NCBI GenBank assembly: GCA_963746325.1
Contig: CAVVBC010000030.1
Location: 32,248-96,247 of the forward strand
DNA length: 64,000 nt
Source: RPQJ01 sp963746325
GTDB lineage: Bacteria > Pseudomonadota > Gammaproteobacteria > Steroidobacterales > Steroidobacteraceae
Reading direction: 5' to 3'
In this document: positions 1 through 7,938 of the stretch, in pieces
How the letters are laid out: every line of letters begins with the position of its first letter
How positions within the stretch are numbered: the first letter of the stretch is position 1
Translations under genes and position numbers: made by a program
Notes under the pieces: model-generated
What the model was told of the DNA's origin: nothing
Seen by the model: only the letters and a program-made list of their open reading frames with translations
Databases searched by the model: none

Positions 1-81
1 GCGCCTTAGCTACGCTCCCGCTGGAACCTTGTCAATCAGCCCGGGTCGGTTAGGCTTGGGGCCCCTTCCGTGGAAACCGCA

Positions 82-618
82 ATGGCCATTCGCCCCGTCC
101 TTCGCATGGGCCACCCGGTGCTGCAGCAGGTGGCCGCGCCGGTCGAGCAGTTCGGCACGGCCTCGTTGCGCTCCCTCGTCGCCGACATGGACGACACGAT
201 GCGTGCACGCAATGGCGCCGGTATCGCGGCGCCGCAGATCGGCGTCGCGTTGCGCGTCGTGATCTTCGAGGTTACCCACAACCCGCGCTACCCGCAGGCC
301 GAGCCGGTGCCCTACACGGTCCTGATCAATCCCGTGCTCGAACCCCTGGGTGCCGGGCGCGACGAGGCCTGGGAAGGCTGCCTGTCGGTGCCGGGCATGC
401 GGGGCGTCGTTGCGCGCCACACGCACCTGCGTTATCGCGGCTTCGACCTCGAGGGCAACGCGATCGACCGCGCGGTGACGGGCTTCCACGCACGCGTCGT
501 GCAGCATGAGGTCGATCACCTGGACGGCATCCTGTATCCGATGCGCATCACTGACATGCGGCTGTTCGGCTTCGAAGAAGAGCTCTTCCCCGACGGCAGC
601 GTGTTGCCGCCCGACTGA
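82..618 (+). CDS. def: Peptide deformylase
   Basis: This is a cytoplasmic iron/zinc metallohydrolase that removes the N-formyl group from the initiator methionine of new proteins. All three family motifs are visible in the 178-residue product: GIAAPQIG at about 47-54, EGCLSVPG at about 98-105 with the metal-ligand Cys100, and QHEVDHLDG at about 141-149 with the two metal-ligand histidines and the catalytic glutamate. I chose the ATG at 82, giving MAIRPVLRMGHPVL; a GTG at 70 would add four residues. The gene stands alone with no fmt next to it. A DksA-like gene follows 112 bases downstream on the same strand. Function is certain from the motifs. Confidence 0.96.
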   Translation: MAIRPVLRMGHPVLQQVAAPVEQFGTASLRSLVADMDDTMRARNGAGIAAPQIGVALRVVIFEVTHNPRYPQAEPVPYTVLINPVLEPLGAGRDEAWEGCLSVPGMRGVVARHTHLRYRGFDLEGNAIDRAVTGFHARVVQHEVDHLDGILYPMRITDMRLFGFEEELFPDGSVLPPD

Positions 619-730
619 CACGGCTGGCCGCAATCACGGCTGCATTTGGCGCAGCCGATTGCGCATCTCCCGTATTCAAACGACGAGGATCGCAGTCGAT
701 GCTTGGGCCGTGACGCAAGGGATACGCCCC

Positions 731-1129
731 ATGACCCGCGACCTCGATCGACACCAGGTAGAACGGCTGCGCACCGCGCTGCGCCAGCGGCAAACCGAGC
801 TGCGCGAAGAGATCCGCCAGGCGCTGCTCAGGAGCGACTCGGAGCACTACCTGCAGATCGCCGATTCGGTGCGCGACCTGGAGGATGAGTCCTTCGCCGA
901 CCTCATCGTGGACGTCGGCCTGGCCGAGATCGATCGCGACCTCGAGGAGCTGCGCGCGATCGAGGCAGCGCTGCTGCGCGTCGCCGACGGCAGCTACGGC
1001 AGCTGCGAGGTGTGCGACAAGCCCATCGACGGCAAACGGCTCGAAATCGCGCCGCACGCCCTGCGCTGCATCGATTGCCAGACGATCTTCGAGCGCACGC
1101 ACTTCCAGAAGACCGGCCACACGCTGTGA
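731..1129 (+). CDS. DksA/TraR-family zinc-finger protein
   Basis: The 132-residue protein has an N-terminal charged, helical, coiled-coil-like part (about 1-75) and a C-terminal C4 zinc finger (CEVC about residue 95, CIDC about 116), as in the DksA/TraR family that binds in the RNA polymerase secondary channel. It is shorter than E. coli DksA (151 aa). The coiled-coil tip lacks the DxxxA acidic signature as I read it, so it may be a DksA-like paralogue of the YbiI or TraR type rather than the main ppGpp partner. The ATG at 731 has a good upstream ribosome site (AAGGGA). It converges on the ATP-grasp gene with only four bases between the stop codons. Confidence 0.85.
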   Translation: MTRDLDRHQVERLRTALRQRQTELREEIRQALLRSDSEHYLQIADSVRDLEDESFADLIVDVGLAEIDRDLEELRAIEAALLRVADGSYGSCEVCDKPIDGKRLEIAPHALRCIDCQTIFERTHFQKTGHTL

Positions 1130-1133
1130 CGGA

Positions 1134-2165
1134 TCAGCCCTCGCGCCACGCAGCGTCGTAGTTCTGGCCGTACTGCATGATCCGCTCGAGCACGGCGTCG
1201 TAACCCACCCCGGATGACAGCGCCGACGTGGCGAAGTCCTCGATCTGGGCCAGGTTCGGATTGGCGTTCGCCTCGAGCACGTAGACGCCGCCGTCCGGCT
1301 TGAGCCGCAGGTCGATGCGCGCGTAGCCGCTCAGCGACAGCGCGCGGTAGATGCGCTTCACGAGCGAGGACAGCCGCAGCGCGAGGCCGGGCGGGAGATC
1401 GCGCGCCGGACCCGTGCCGATGCCGTGGCGTTGCTGGTACTTGCGGTCCCATTTCACCTTGCGGGTGGCGATCGACATCACGTCCGGCAGCGTGCCGAAG
1501 TTCAGCTCCCAGACCGGGAACGTGGTGAGGCGGTCGTTGCCCATCACGCCGATGTAGAGCTCGCGTCCCTCGATGTATTCCTCGACGAGCGCGTCCGAGT
1601 TGGTTTGCTCGTGGATGAACTCCACGCGCTCGCGCAGCTTGTGCGCATCGTAGACGATCGAGGCCTGCGAGATGCCGAGCGACGCGTCCTCGGTCGCCGA
1701 CTTGACGAACAGGGGGAACTTGAGCTTGCGCGGCTCGATGTACCGGCGCTTGCGCGGCAGCAGCGCGTAGCGCGCCGTGGCGATGCGGTGATATGCCAGG
1801 ATCTGTTTCGAGAGCACCTTGTCGCGCGAGATCATCATGCCGCGCGGGTTGCAGCCGGTGTATGGCAGCCGCATCAGTTCGAGGAACGCGACCACGTACT
1901 GGTCGTACGTGACGATGCCCTGGAACTCCTCGAGCAGGTTGAACGCGACGTCGGGCTTCCAGTCCATGATCGTGGAGCGCAGCTCGGCGATGTTGTCGCC
2001 CATGCCGAGCACCTTCACCTCGTGCCCGATCGACCGCAGCGAGGACGTCACGTCGTACTCGGTGCGCCACTCGTCGATCTGCTGGGCGGAGTAGCCCGCG
2101 GTGGAGTCCGGCGGCACCAGCGTCTCGTGCACGAGGACGAGCACACGCAGCGGCTTTCTGGTCAT
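1134..2165 (-). CDS. ATP-grasp ligase, D-alanine-D-alanine ligase-like
   Basis: The 343-residue protein has the ATP-grasp fold of the D-Ala-D-Ala ligase group: a pre-ATP-grasp domain (about 1-100), an ATP-binding lysine region (KFPLFVKSATEDASLG), the EEYIEGRELYIGVMGN segment, and a C-terminal metal site, EANANPNL. It should couple ATP hydrolysis to amide or peptide bond formation through an acyl-phosphate. Neighbours are not cell-wall genes, so a housekeeping Ddl role is unlikely. The substrate is unknown. Its start ATG overlaps the stop of the metallopeptidase gene by four bases (ATGA), so the two are probably translated together. The ligase/peptidase pairing suggests making and breaking of the same kind of bond; that is inference. 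Confidence 0.85.
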   Translation of the reverse strand: MTRKPLRVLVLVHETLVPPDSTAGYSAQQIDEWRTEYDVTSSLRSIGHEVKVLGMGDNIAELRSTIMDWKPDVAFNLLEEFQGIVTYDQYVVAFLELMRLPYTGCNPRGMMISRDKVLSKQILAYHRIATARYALLPRKRRYIEPRKLKFPLFVKSATEDASLGISQASIVYDAHKLRERVEFIHEQTNSDALVEEYIEGRELYIGVMGNDRLTTFPVWELNFGTLPDVMSIATRKVKWDRKYQQRHGIGTGPARDLPPGLALRLSSLVKRIYRALSLSGYARIDLRLKPDGGVYVLEANANPNLAQIEDFATSALSSGVGYDAVLERIMQYGQNYDAAWREG

Positions 2166-3199
2166 AGGGCGTAGTTCTCGCGGTCGCGCAACAGCATGTC
2201 GAGCATGATGCGCTCGAGCATGACCAGCACCTCGCGCTTGGTGTCGCGCTGGTTGTGACTGAGCCTCAGGTTCATGCGCCGTGCACGCTGGATTGCGATC
2301 TTGAGGACATGCTGCACCAGGTAGGGATGCATTCTCGCACGGCGGATCATCAATCGCTCGACCTGCGGCTGCACCTTGCGCAGGAAGCGACCCGCGTGCA
2401 GTCCGTCCGGATGGTCCTCGGCCGAGCCGAATACGCGCAGCAGGCGTCGATCGTAAGTGCGCGCCGCGTCGAGCTCGTAGCGGCGCTGCTTGCGTCGATA
2501 GTGCTCGCGCAGCGTGCGCGTGTTCTCCGCGAGCGGCTCGATGACGTCGCGACTCAGGCGCAGCGCCCGGCGCCCCTCGAGGTCACGCATCGTCGCGTCG
2601 ACGTACTCGAGCTTGCGCAGAGCAGGCCAGCCGGCGTACTGGCTGCGCCAGCGCGAGGCGCGCGGCAGCCACACGGCGAAGGTTTCGGCGAAGTCCTCGG
2701 TGGGATGACTCTGCGCGTACCAGTGACCGAGATGCAGCACGAACCGCTGGCTGGCCGGCCGCGGGTAATAGCGGGATGGATAGCGCCGCGAAGCCTTGCC
2801 GAACACGTCGCGCCACGACTTGCGCCGGCGCAGCTGGAAGGCGGTGTCGATCGCGTGCCCGGTCTCGTGCCGCAGAATGCGCATCAGCCACTTGTCGTTG
2901 CCGCCCTCGACCTCGTGCATGAAGCGTCGCTCGAGTCGCTGCAGACGGGGATGAGCGAGGAAAAAAGGGATCGCGATGCCGGGAATGCCATCGGGCGAGA
3001 ACCATTCCTCGGACAGCCAGACGTGCGGCCGGAAGCGGATACCCTTGCGTCGCAGTTCTTCATACAGCCGTTGCACGGCATGCTCGAGCCCGGCGCTTGC
3101 GAGCGACAGCCGCAAGTCGCAGAACCGCAGGTCGAGCAGGGCCTCGTCGTCGAGACGCGTCCACGCGGGTTCGCGGCGCCGCGGCCGACGCGGCTTCAC
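2162..3199 (-). CDS. Putative zinc-binding metallopeptidase
   Basis: The 345-residue, strongly basic protein carries a gluzincin-type HETGHAID motif (residues 111-118) and a downstream EDFAETFAVW segment that can supply the third zinc ligand. This matches the family usually annotated as putative zinc-binding metallopeptidase. No signal peptide is visible, so it is probably cytoplasmic. The start is set at a GTG at 3199 that overlaps the stop of the phosphatase/ARH gene by four bases (GTGA); a GTG further upstream would run back into that gene. The downstream stop overlaps the ATP-grasp start by four bases. The tight three-gene coupling is the best clue to function; the substrate is unknown. 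Confidence 0.8.
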   Translation of the reverse strand: MKPRRPRRREPAWTRLDDEALLDLRFCDLRLSLASAGLEHAVQRLYEELRRKGIRFRPHVWLSEEWFSPDGIPGIAIPFFLAHPRLQRLERRFMHEVEGGNDKWLMRILRHETGHAIDTAFQLRRRKSWRDVFGKASRRYPSRYYPRPASQRFVLHLGHWYAQSHPTEDFAETFAVWLPRASRWRSQYAGWPALRKLEYVDATMRDLEGRRALRLSRDVIEPLAENTRTLREHYRRKQRRYELDAARTYDRRLLRVFGSAEDHPDGLHAGRFLRKVQPQVERLMIRRARMHPYLVQHVLKIAIQRARRMNLRLSHNQRDTKREVLVMLERIMLDMLLRDRENYAL

Positions 3200-4734
3200 G
3201 CCACGACTCCCGCGCCGACCTCGTGCGCCAGGCCGCACGAGCAGGCGAGCTCGAGCTGGTCACGTCCTGCCAGTCGGGCCACTGCTGCGACCGGCAGTGC
3301 ATCGAACCCGTGCAACGCGCCGTAGAGCGTCCCGGTGAGCGCCGCGAGCGGCGTGACGTCCTCGCCGCAGGCGCGGCGCGCCTCGACGATCGCCGCCGTA
3401 AAGTCCGATGCCGAGTGGACGATGCGGCGCGCATGCGCAAGGACACGCAGCACTTCGGGCAGCGTACTCGCCTTGCCCGGCGCGGTGACCGTACAGGAGG
3501 TGCGGACATCCTTGCGCAGCGGCTTGGCTCCGAAGCAACCGGCCACGGGCTCAGGCACGCCTTGCAGCACGGCGGGCACGGCCTGCCCCTGCAGCGCTGC
3601 GGCAAGCGTCGCGGCATACAGACGGCAGGCGTCGAGTATCAGGGGTGACTGATGCGTGGTGCGGGTGCACTCGGCCGCCAGCACGATGGCGCCCGTCACG
3701 TCACTGCCTGCATGCATCACGGCCGCCAGCACGCGCGGCAGGCTGTTGGCGGACGCGTCCTTGGGATCGTGCGAGCCCGCCATGGGTTGGCCGCGCCAGC
3801 GGTACGTTGCCAACGCTTTCGCAATGTCGGGCGTGGCTGTGCTTTCGCCGGGCTCGCCCCTGGCGTCACAGTAGCCGTCCTTGAACCAGCGCCAGTAGCG
3901 CTCGATCTGGTCGCGCGCATCGCAGCGGTTGACGGCGGCCAGGCTCTCCGCCAGGCACAGTGCGAGCGCCGTGTGCTGCGTCCACGCCAGCGGGGCCTGG
4001 GCGTCTGCCGGGCCCGCGTGACCGAGCGCATCGCCGAGTGCCAGGCCGTACCAGGCGCCACGCACGCGCTGCTGCAGTAACAGCGCTGCCCCGGCACCCT
4101 CCCCGGCTGCACGGGCACCTGCCGCTTGCGCGCGACTCCCGCCACCGGCGATCCGCTCCGCATTTCGCAGCGGTTGCCAGGCGCGCACGAACGCAGCCTG
4201 CTCGGGCGTTTCCGGCACGTTCCGCCACGAGCGTGACTGCACGCACTGTTGCCAGAGGTGCGCGAGTTCCACCAGCGCAGCGTCGCCGCCGACCCCTTCG
4301 CGCTCCGCCAGCCAGCAACCCGCCGCCAGCGCGCTGCGGCCGATTCCCGCCCGGCAATGCACGTAGACGCAGTGGCCCGTTGCGAGCGCGCCGTCGATCA
4401 TGGCCACGATTCGTCCCATCGTTTCGCGGTCGGCGGGCACGCCGTGGTCGATGATCGGCTCGCGCAGGTATTCGACGCGACGCCCGGCGGGCGTCTCGAA
4501 CGGCAGCAGCATCTCGTAGCCCGCCATCTCACCGGGTTCGGTCAGGTCGACGAAGCAAGTGACGCCGGCTTCGAGGAACCGGCGCACGCGCTCCATGGAC
4601 TGCGCGCGCGAACGCGAGCCCGGGTGCTCGCCCACCAGCAGCCGGCCCGGCACGACCCAATACGATGCATCGATGGGCCGTGGCAGGGTCCAGTCAGGTG
4701 CGTTGGCGGGGTCGGACGACGGCGTGGGTGCCAT
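3196..4734 (-). CDS. Dual-specificity phosphatase fused to a degenerate ADP-ribosylglycohydrolase domain
   Basis: This 512-residue protein is a two-domain fusion. Residues about 20-190 form a dual-specificity/tyrosine phosphatase with an intact loop, HCRAGIGRS, giving catalytic Cys127 and Arg133, and a likely general acid Asp96 in PIIDHGVP. Residues about 222-500 look like an ADP-ribosylglycohydrolase (GLALGDALG at about 230-238). The metal-binding signatures of that family are altered: the usual TDDT reads TQHT (252-255), and the C-terminal DTD-type motif reads GEDVT. The phosphatase half is therefore probably active and the hydrolase half may be a binding or inactive domain. The ATG at 4734 starts MAPTPSSDP. 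It heads a coupled operon with the metallopeptidase and ATP-grasp genes. Confidence 0.82.
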   Translation of the reverse strand: MAPTPSSDPANAPDWTLPRPIDASYWVVPGRLLVGEHPGSRSRAQSMERVRRFLEAGVTCFVDLTEPGEMAGYEMLLPFETPAGRRVEYLREPIIDHGVPADRETMGRIVAMIDGALATGHCVYVHCRAGIGRSALAAGCWLAEREGVGGDAALVELAHLWQQCVQSRSWRNVPETPEQAAFVRAWQPLRNAERIAGGGSRAQAAGARAAGEGAGAALLLQQRVRGAWYGLALGDALGHAGPADAQAPLAWTQHTALALCLAESLAAVNRCDARDQIERYWRWFKDGYCDARGEPGESTATPDIAKALATYRWRGQPMAGSHDPKDASANSLPRVLAAVMHAGSDVTGAIVLAAECTRTTHQSPLILDACRLYAATLAAALQGQAVPAVLQGVPEPVAGCFGAKPLRKDVRTSCTVTAPGKASTLPEVLRVLAHARRIVHSASDFTAAIVEARRACGEDVTPLAALTGTLYGALHGFDALPVAAVARLAGRDQLELACSCGLAHEVGAGVVA

Positions 4735-4816
4735 GATGGGGCAATCATAAGGCAACGGGGTGCGACTGCCGGTATGGCTGTGAGAGACTGCGGCAAAATC
4801 CCAGGGGAGAGACTCT

Positions 4817-6268
4817 GTGCTGAAGCAGCTGGCAGCCCGCAAGTCGGTCGCTGCGATCAATCGTGAGATCGAGAACGGACCCAAGCTGAACCGCATACTG
4901 AACCGGCAGGCCCTCACGTCGGTGGGCCTTGGATCGATGATTGGCAGTGGCATTTTCGTGCTGACCGGCACGGTCGCCGCGCAGCACACCGGCCCGGCCG
5001 TCACCCTGGCCTTTCTCGTGGCCGCCATCGGCTGTGGCCTGGCGGCGCTCTGCTACGCCGAGCTGGCCTCCATGATCCCCATCTCGGGCAGCGCCTACAG
5101 CTACACCTATGCGACGCTCGGTGAGGGCGTCGCCTGGTTCGTCGGCTGGAACCTCGCCCTGGAATACGTGATGTCGGGCGCGGCGGTCGCGGTCGGGTGG
5201 TCCGGGTACGTGGTCAACCTGCTGGGTGAGTTCGGCGTGCACCTGCCCGCGGCGCTCACCAACGCGCCGCTCGGCAAGGGCCCGGACCATCACCTGGTGG
5301 CGACCGGGGCACTGGTGAACGTGCCGGCGGTGCTCATCGTCGCGCTGCTGACCTGGGTCTGCTACGTCGGCGTGAAGCAGTCGACACGCGTCAACAACGT
5401 GATGGTCATCATCAAGATCCTGATCATCGTGCTGTTCATCGCCGTCGGCATCAAGTACATCTCGCCGCAGCTGTGGACGCCCTACCTGCCGCAGAACGCA
5501 GGCACTTTCGGCCACTTCGGCATGAGCGGCGTGCTGCAGGGCGCGGCGATCATCTTCTTCGCCTACATCGGTTTCGACCAGGCCGCGACGACCGCGCAGG
5601 AAGCGCGCAATCCGCAGCGCGACGTGCCCTGGGGCATCATCGCCGCGCTGCTGATCTCCACGACGCTGTATGTCCTGATGTCGGCCGTGATGACCGGCAT
5701 GGTTTCCTACACCGAGCTGAACGTCGCGGCCCCCGTCGCCGTGGCGCTCGACGCGCACCCCGAACTCAAGTGGCTCGGCCTGCCGGTCAAGATCGGCGCC
5801 ATCGTCGGCCTCACGTCGGTGATCCTGATGTCGCTGCTGGGCCAGCCGCGCATCTTCATGGCGATGTCGCGCGACGGCCTGCTGCCGCCGGCCATGCAGA
5901 AGGTGCACCCGAAGTACCGCACGCCGCACGTGGCGACCATCGTGACCGGCGTCGTCGCGGCGTTTTTCGCGGGCGTGTTCCCGCTCGACGTGCTGGGCGA
6001 ACTGATCTCGATCGGCATCCTGCTCGCGTTCACGGCGGTGTGTGCCGGCGTGCTCGTGCTGCGTCGCACCCAGCCGGATACACCGCGCCCGTTCCGCGTG
6101 CCGTTCGCCGGCTTCACCGCGATCGCCGGGGTGGTCGTGTGCCTCGCGATGACGCTGGCCCTGCCGCATGACACGTGGATCCGGCTGGCAATCTGGACGG
6201 GCATCGGCTTCGCCATCTACTTCTTCTACGGCTACCGTCACTCGCGGATTCGCGAGCAGCAGGCCTGA
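4817..6268 (+). CDS. APC-family amino acid permease
   Basis: The 483-residue inner-membrane protein has about twelve hydrophobic segments and the APC-superfamily signature near the N-terminus (GLGSMIGSGIFVLTGTVAA, about 36-54). The FAYIGFDQ segment in the middle and the QPRIFMAMSRDGLLP stretch are typical of the cationic amino-acid transporter (YfnA/CAT-like) branch. It should import amino acids by proton or sodium symport; the exact substrate cannot be read from sequence. It starts at a GTG (4817) preceded by an AGGGGAGA ribosome site. It is divergent from the phosphatase operon, and its 3' end abuts a large block of palindromic repeats shared with the convergent ttcA gene. Confidence 0.92.
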   Translation: MLKQLAARKSVAAINREIENGPKLNRILNRQALTSVGLGSMIGSGIFVLTGTVAAQHTGPAVTLAFLVAAIGCGLAALCYAELASMIPISGSAYSYTYATLGEGVAWFVGWNLALEYVMSGAAVAVGWSGYVVNLLGEFGVHLPAALTNAPLGKGPDHHLVATGALVNVPAVLIVALLTWVCYVGVKQSTRVNNVMVIIKILIIVLFIAVGIKYISPQLWTPYLPQNAGTFGHFGMSGVLQGAAIIFFAYIGFDQAATTAQEARNPQRDVPWGIIAALLISTTLYVLMSAVMTGMVSYTELNVAAPVAVALDAHPELKWLGLPVKIGAIVGLTSVILMSLLGQPRIFMAMSRDGLLPPAMQKVHPKYRTPHVATIVTGVVAAFFAGVFPLDVLGELISIGILLAFTAVCAGVLVLRRTQPDTPRPFRVPFAGFTAIAGVVVCLAMTLALPHDTWIRLAIWTGIGFAIYFFYGYRHSRIREQQA

Positions 6269-6314
6269 CCCGTGCTCGCCAGCCGGTCGGCCAGAGCCGT
6301 CAGGGATGGGGCCG

Positions 6315-6399
6315 GTCAGGGCGTTCGATCCGGAGTGTCCTGTCGCGCTTGGAAAGGCAGACACGCGCGCGCCAGGACACTCCGGATCGAACGCCTGAC
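6315..6399. repeat. Hairpin of the 22-nt-core repeat family (unit A1)
   Basis: An inverted repeat with arms at 6315-6342 and 6372-6399 pairs about 27 bases with a single bulged G. The loop of about 30 bases holds the family core at 6347-6368, read as GCTTGGAAAGGCAGACAC followed by GCGC. The same core sits in hairpins near 6640, 13340, 29360, 29460, 35760 and 35870, but the stem here (GATCCGGAGTGTCCTG) differs from the stems elsewhere. It lies 46 bases after the permease stop. Confidence 0.85.
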
Positions 6400-6404
6400 G
6401 TCAC

Positions 6405-6602
6405 GCGCCTGAGCATTTTCCGGCGCGCCGGAAAATGGCACGGCGCACGCTGCGTCGAGATTCGCCCATGGATGGCGCCGCGGAAATCCCGCCGTGCATC
6501 GCAGACGGTGCGCGCGGGCTTTAGCCGCAGACTCGGTCGGCAACTCGGCCTGGCTCGTGCGCCGTGCGTCGTTTTCGGCGCGCCGAAAACGAGCTCAGGC
6601 GC
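6405..6602. repeat. Long inverted repeat with nested palindromes
   Basis: Arms at 6405-6449 and 6556-6602 are imperfect inverted copies. Each arm contains its own perfect palindrome: a 24-mer at 6414-6437 centred on CCGGCGCGCCGG and a 22-mer at 6570-6591 centred on CGGCGCGCCG. The two palindromes differ in sequence but keep self-complementarity. About 100 bases between the arms show no gene of their own. The minus strand of this segment is open as the C-terminal extension of ttcA. Confidence 0.75.
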
Positions 6603-7726
6603 GGTGTATCAAGCGTGCGATTGGGGCCCTTTTCCCGAGCGCGTGTCTGCCTTTCCAAGCTAGGGAAAAGGGCCCCAATCTCACGCCTGCACTGACCGGA
6701 GTGTTTGCCTTCCCAAGCTCGGGAAAAGGCCCCGAAACGCACGCCTGCACTGACCGCGTGTCTGCCTTTGCAAGCGACGGGGCGACCTATTCCTCCCAGG
6801 GCTCCCGCACCGCCAGCCTCACCGTCGGCCGCAGCGGGCGGCAGCTGCGCCAGCGCGGTCGCACGCCGCGCCTCGAGCCCAGCGAAATCGAACGCCTGCG
6901 GGTCGGCGAGGTGCGACGTCGCGACATTGCCGAGCGATGAGAAGATCGATTCCGTGCGTCCCGGATGCTCACGCTCCCAGTCGGCGAGCATCCTGCGCAC
7001 GGTGACACGCTGCAGCTGGTCCTGCGAACCGCACAGCGTGCAGGGAATGATCGGAAAGCGTCGCGCCCGCGCGTAACGCTCGATCTCGCTGGCCGGCACG
7101 TACGCCAGCGGCCGGATCACGATGTGACGCGCGTCCTCGGAGAGCAGCTTGGGCGGCATCGTCTTGAGCTTGCCGCCGAAGAACAGGTTGAGGAACAACG
7201 TCTCGACGATGTCGTCGCGATGATGACCGAGCGCGATCTTGGTGATGCCGTTCTCCGCCGCGTAGCGATACAGGGCGCCGCGCCGCAGTCGCGAGCAGAG
7301 CCCGCACATCGTGCGGCCCTCCGGAATCACGCGCTTGACGACACGGTAGGTGTCCTGCTCGATGACGTGGAATGGCACCCCGAGCGCCGTCAGGTACTCC
7401 GGCAACACGTGTTCCGGGAAGCCCGGCTGCTTCTGGTCCAGGTTCACCGCAATCAGGTCGAACCGCACGGGCGCGCTCCGCTGCAGCGAGAGCAGCACGT
7501 CGAGCAGCGTGTATGAGTCCTTGCCGCCCGACAGGCAGACCATCACGCGGTCGCCTTCCCCGATCATGCGGAAGTCGTCGATCGCCTTGCCGACGAGGCC
7601 GCGCAGCCGGGCCTGCAAGCGCTTGAAGGTGTTCGAGGCCTGCGGGGCGAACGCCGACGCGACAGGACCGGCCGCCGAACCTGCGGATTCGGCCCCTTCT
7701 GGACCCAAATGCTTGTGCCGGTTCAC
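6521..7726 (-). CDS. ttcA: tRNA 2-thiocytidine(32) synthetase TtcA with a repeat-derived C-terminal tail
   Basis: TtcA adds sulfur to C32 of some tRNAs using ATP and an iron-sulfur cluster. The PP-loop SGGKDS (66-71), the cluster cysteines Cys141 and Cys144 in CGLC, and Cys229 and Cys232 in CTLC are all present, with the GHHRDD segment between them. It starts at a GTG (7726). The frame is 401 residues, whereas the E. coli enzyme has 311. Conserved sequence ends by about residue 300, and residues from about 316 onward are encoded by the palindromic repeat block at 6521-6780. The native stop seems to have been lost to the repeat insertion, unless translation ends early through an undetected error. 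Confidence 0.9.
   Translation of the reverse strand: MNRHKHLGPEGAESAGSAAGPVASAFAPQASNTFKRLQARLRGLVGKAIDDFRMIGEGDRVMVCLSGGKDSYTLLDVLLSLQRSAPVRFDLIAVNLDQKQPGFPEHVLPEYLTALGVPFHVIEQDTYRVVKRVIPEGRTMCGLCSRLRRGALYRYAAENGITKIALGHHRDDIVETLFLNLFFGGKLKTMPPKLLSEDARHIVIRPLAYVPASEIERYARARRFPIIPCTLCGSQDQLQRVTVRRMLADWEREHPGRTESIFSSLGNVATSHLADPQAFDFAGLEARRATALAQLPPAAADGEAGGAGALGGIGRPVACKGRHAVSAGVRFGAFSRAWEGKHSGQCRREIGALFPSLERQTRAREKGPNRTLDTPRLSSFSARRKRRTAHEPGRVADRVCG
6619..6680. repeat. Perfect 18-bp-stem hairpin of the core family (unit A2)
   Basis: The arms GATTGGGGCCCTTTTCCC (6619-6636) and its exact reverse complement (6663-6680) enclose a loop holding the family core in reverse orientation (6639-6660, GTGTCTGCCTTTCCAAGC with GCGC before it). 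The stem sequence is unrelated to the A1 stem, which shows that the loop is the conserved part and the stems vary. Confidence 0.88.
6682..6775. repeat. Degenerate tandem core units (A3)
   Basis: The 16-mer CACGCCTGCACTGACC occurs twice, and each copy is followed by a variant of the family core (about 6698-6718 and 6755-6775). The variants carry substitutions such as TTTGCAAGC for TTTCCAAGC. The first is followed by a half stem, GGGAAAAGGCCCC. This looks like a decayed tandem pair and marks the end of the repeat block next to the conserved part of ttcA. Confidence 0.65.
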
Positions 7727-7938
7727 GGTTTCACCGCTGGCCGGACCCGTATTCTGTCAACTGCACGACCGGTCCAACCATGGAAGGCGCCCGCGCCAGC
7801 GCTACTGCGATGCAAGCCATTCAATTCACCTCAGGTCCACGCGGCATGGTAGCGCACGCCACCGCCGGGTTGCGCCGCGAGCTCCAGCCCGCATGAAACG
7901 CAGGGCGAAGGCGGCGCGCGACCCCGCCGCGGGAGTCG

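Noticed and set aside
10..633. Long minus-strand frame opposite the deformylase gene
   Set aside because: It is the antisense shadow of a clear def gene with all family motifs. High GC keeps many wrong frames open, and this one has no recognisable domain.
4745..6364. 539-residue minus-strand frame opposite the permease gene
   Set aside because: The product is a run of Arg, His, Asp and Gln with no fold-like pattern, as expected opposite a membrane protein gene in GC-rich DNA. The plus strand gives a clean APC permease.
6315..6680. Standard intrinsic terminators after the permease and ttcA genes
   Set aside because: The hairpins have loops of about 26-30 bases and no T-run, unlike the clear terminator at 42993-43026, so I list them as repeats.
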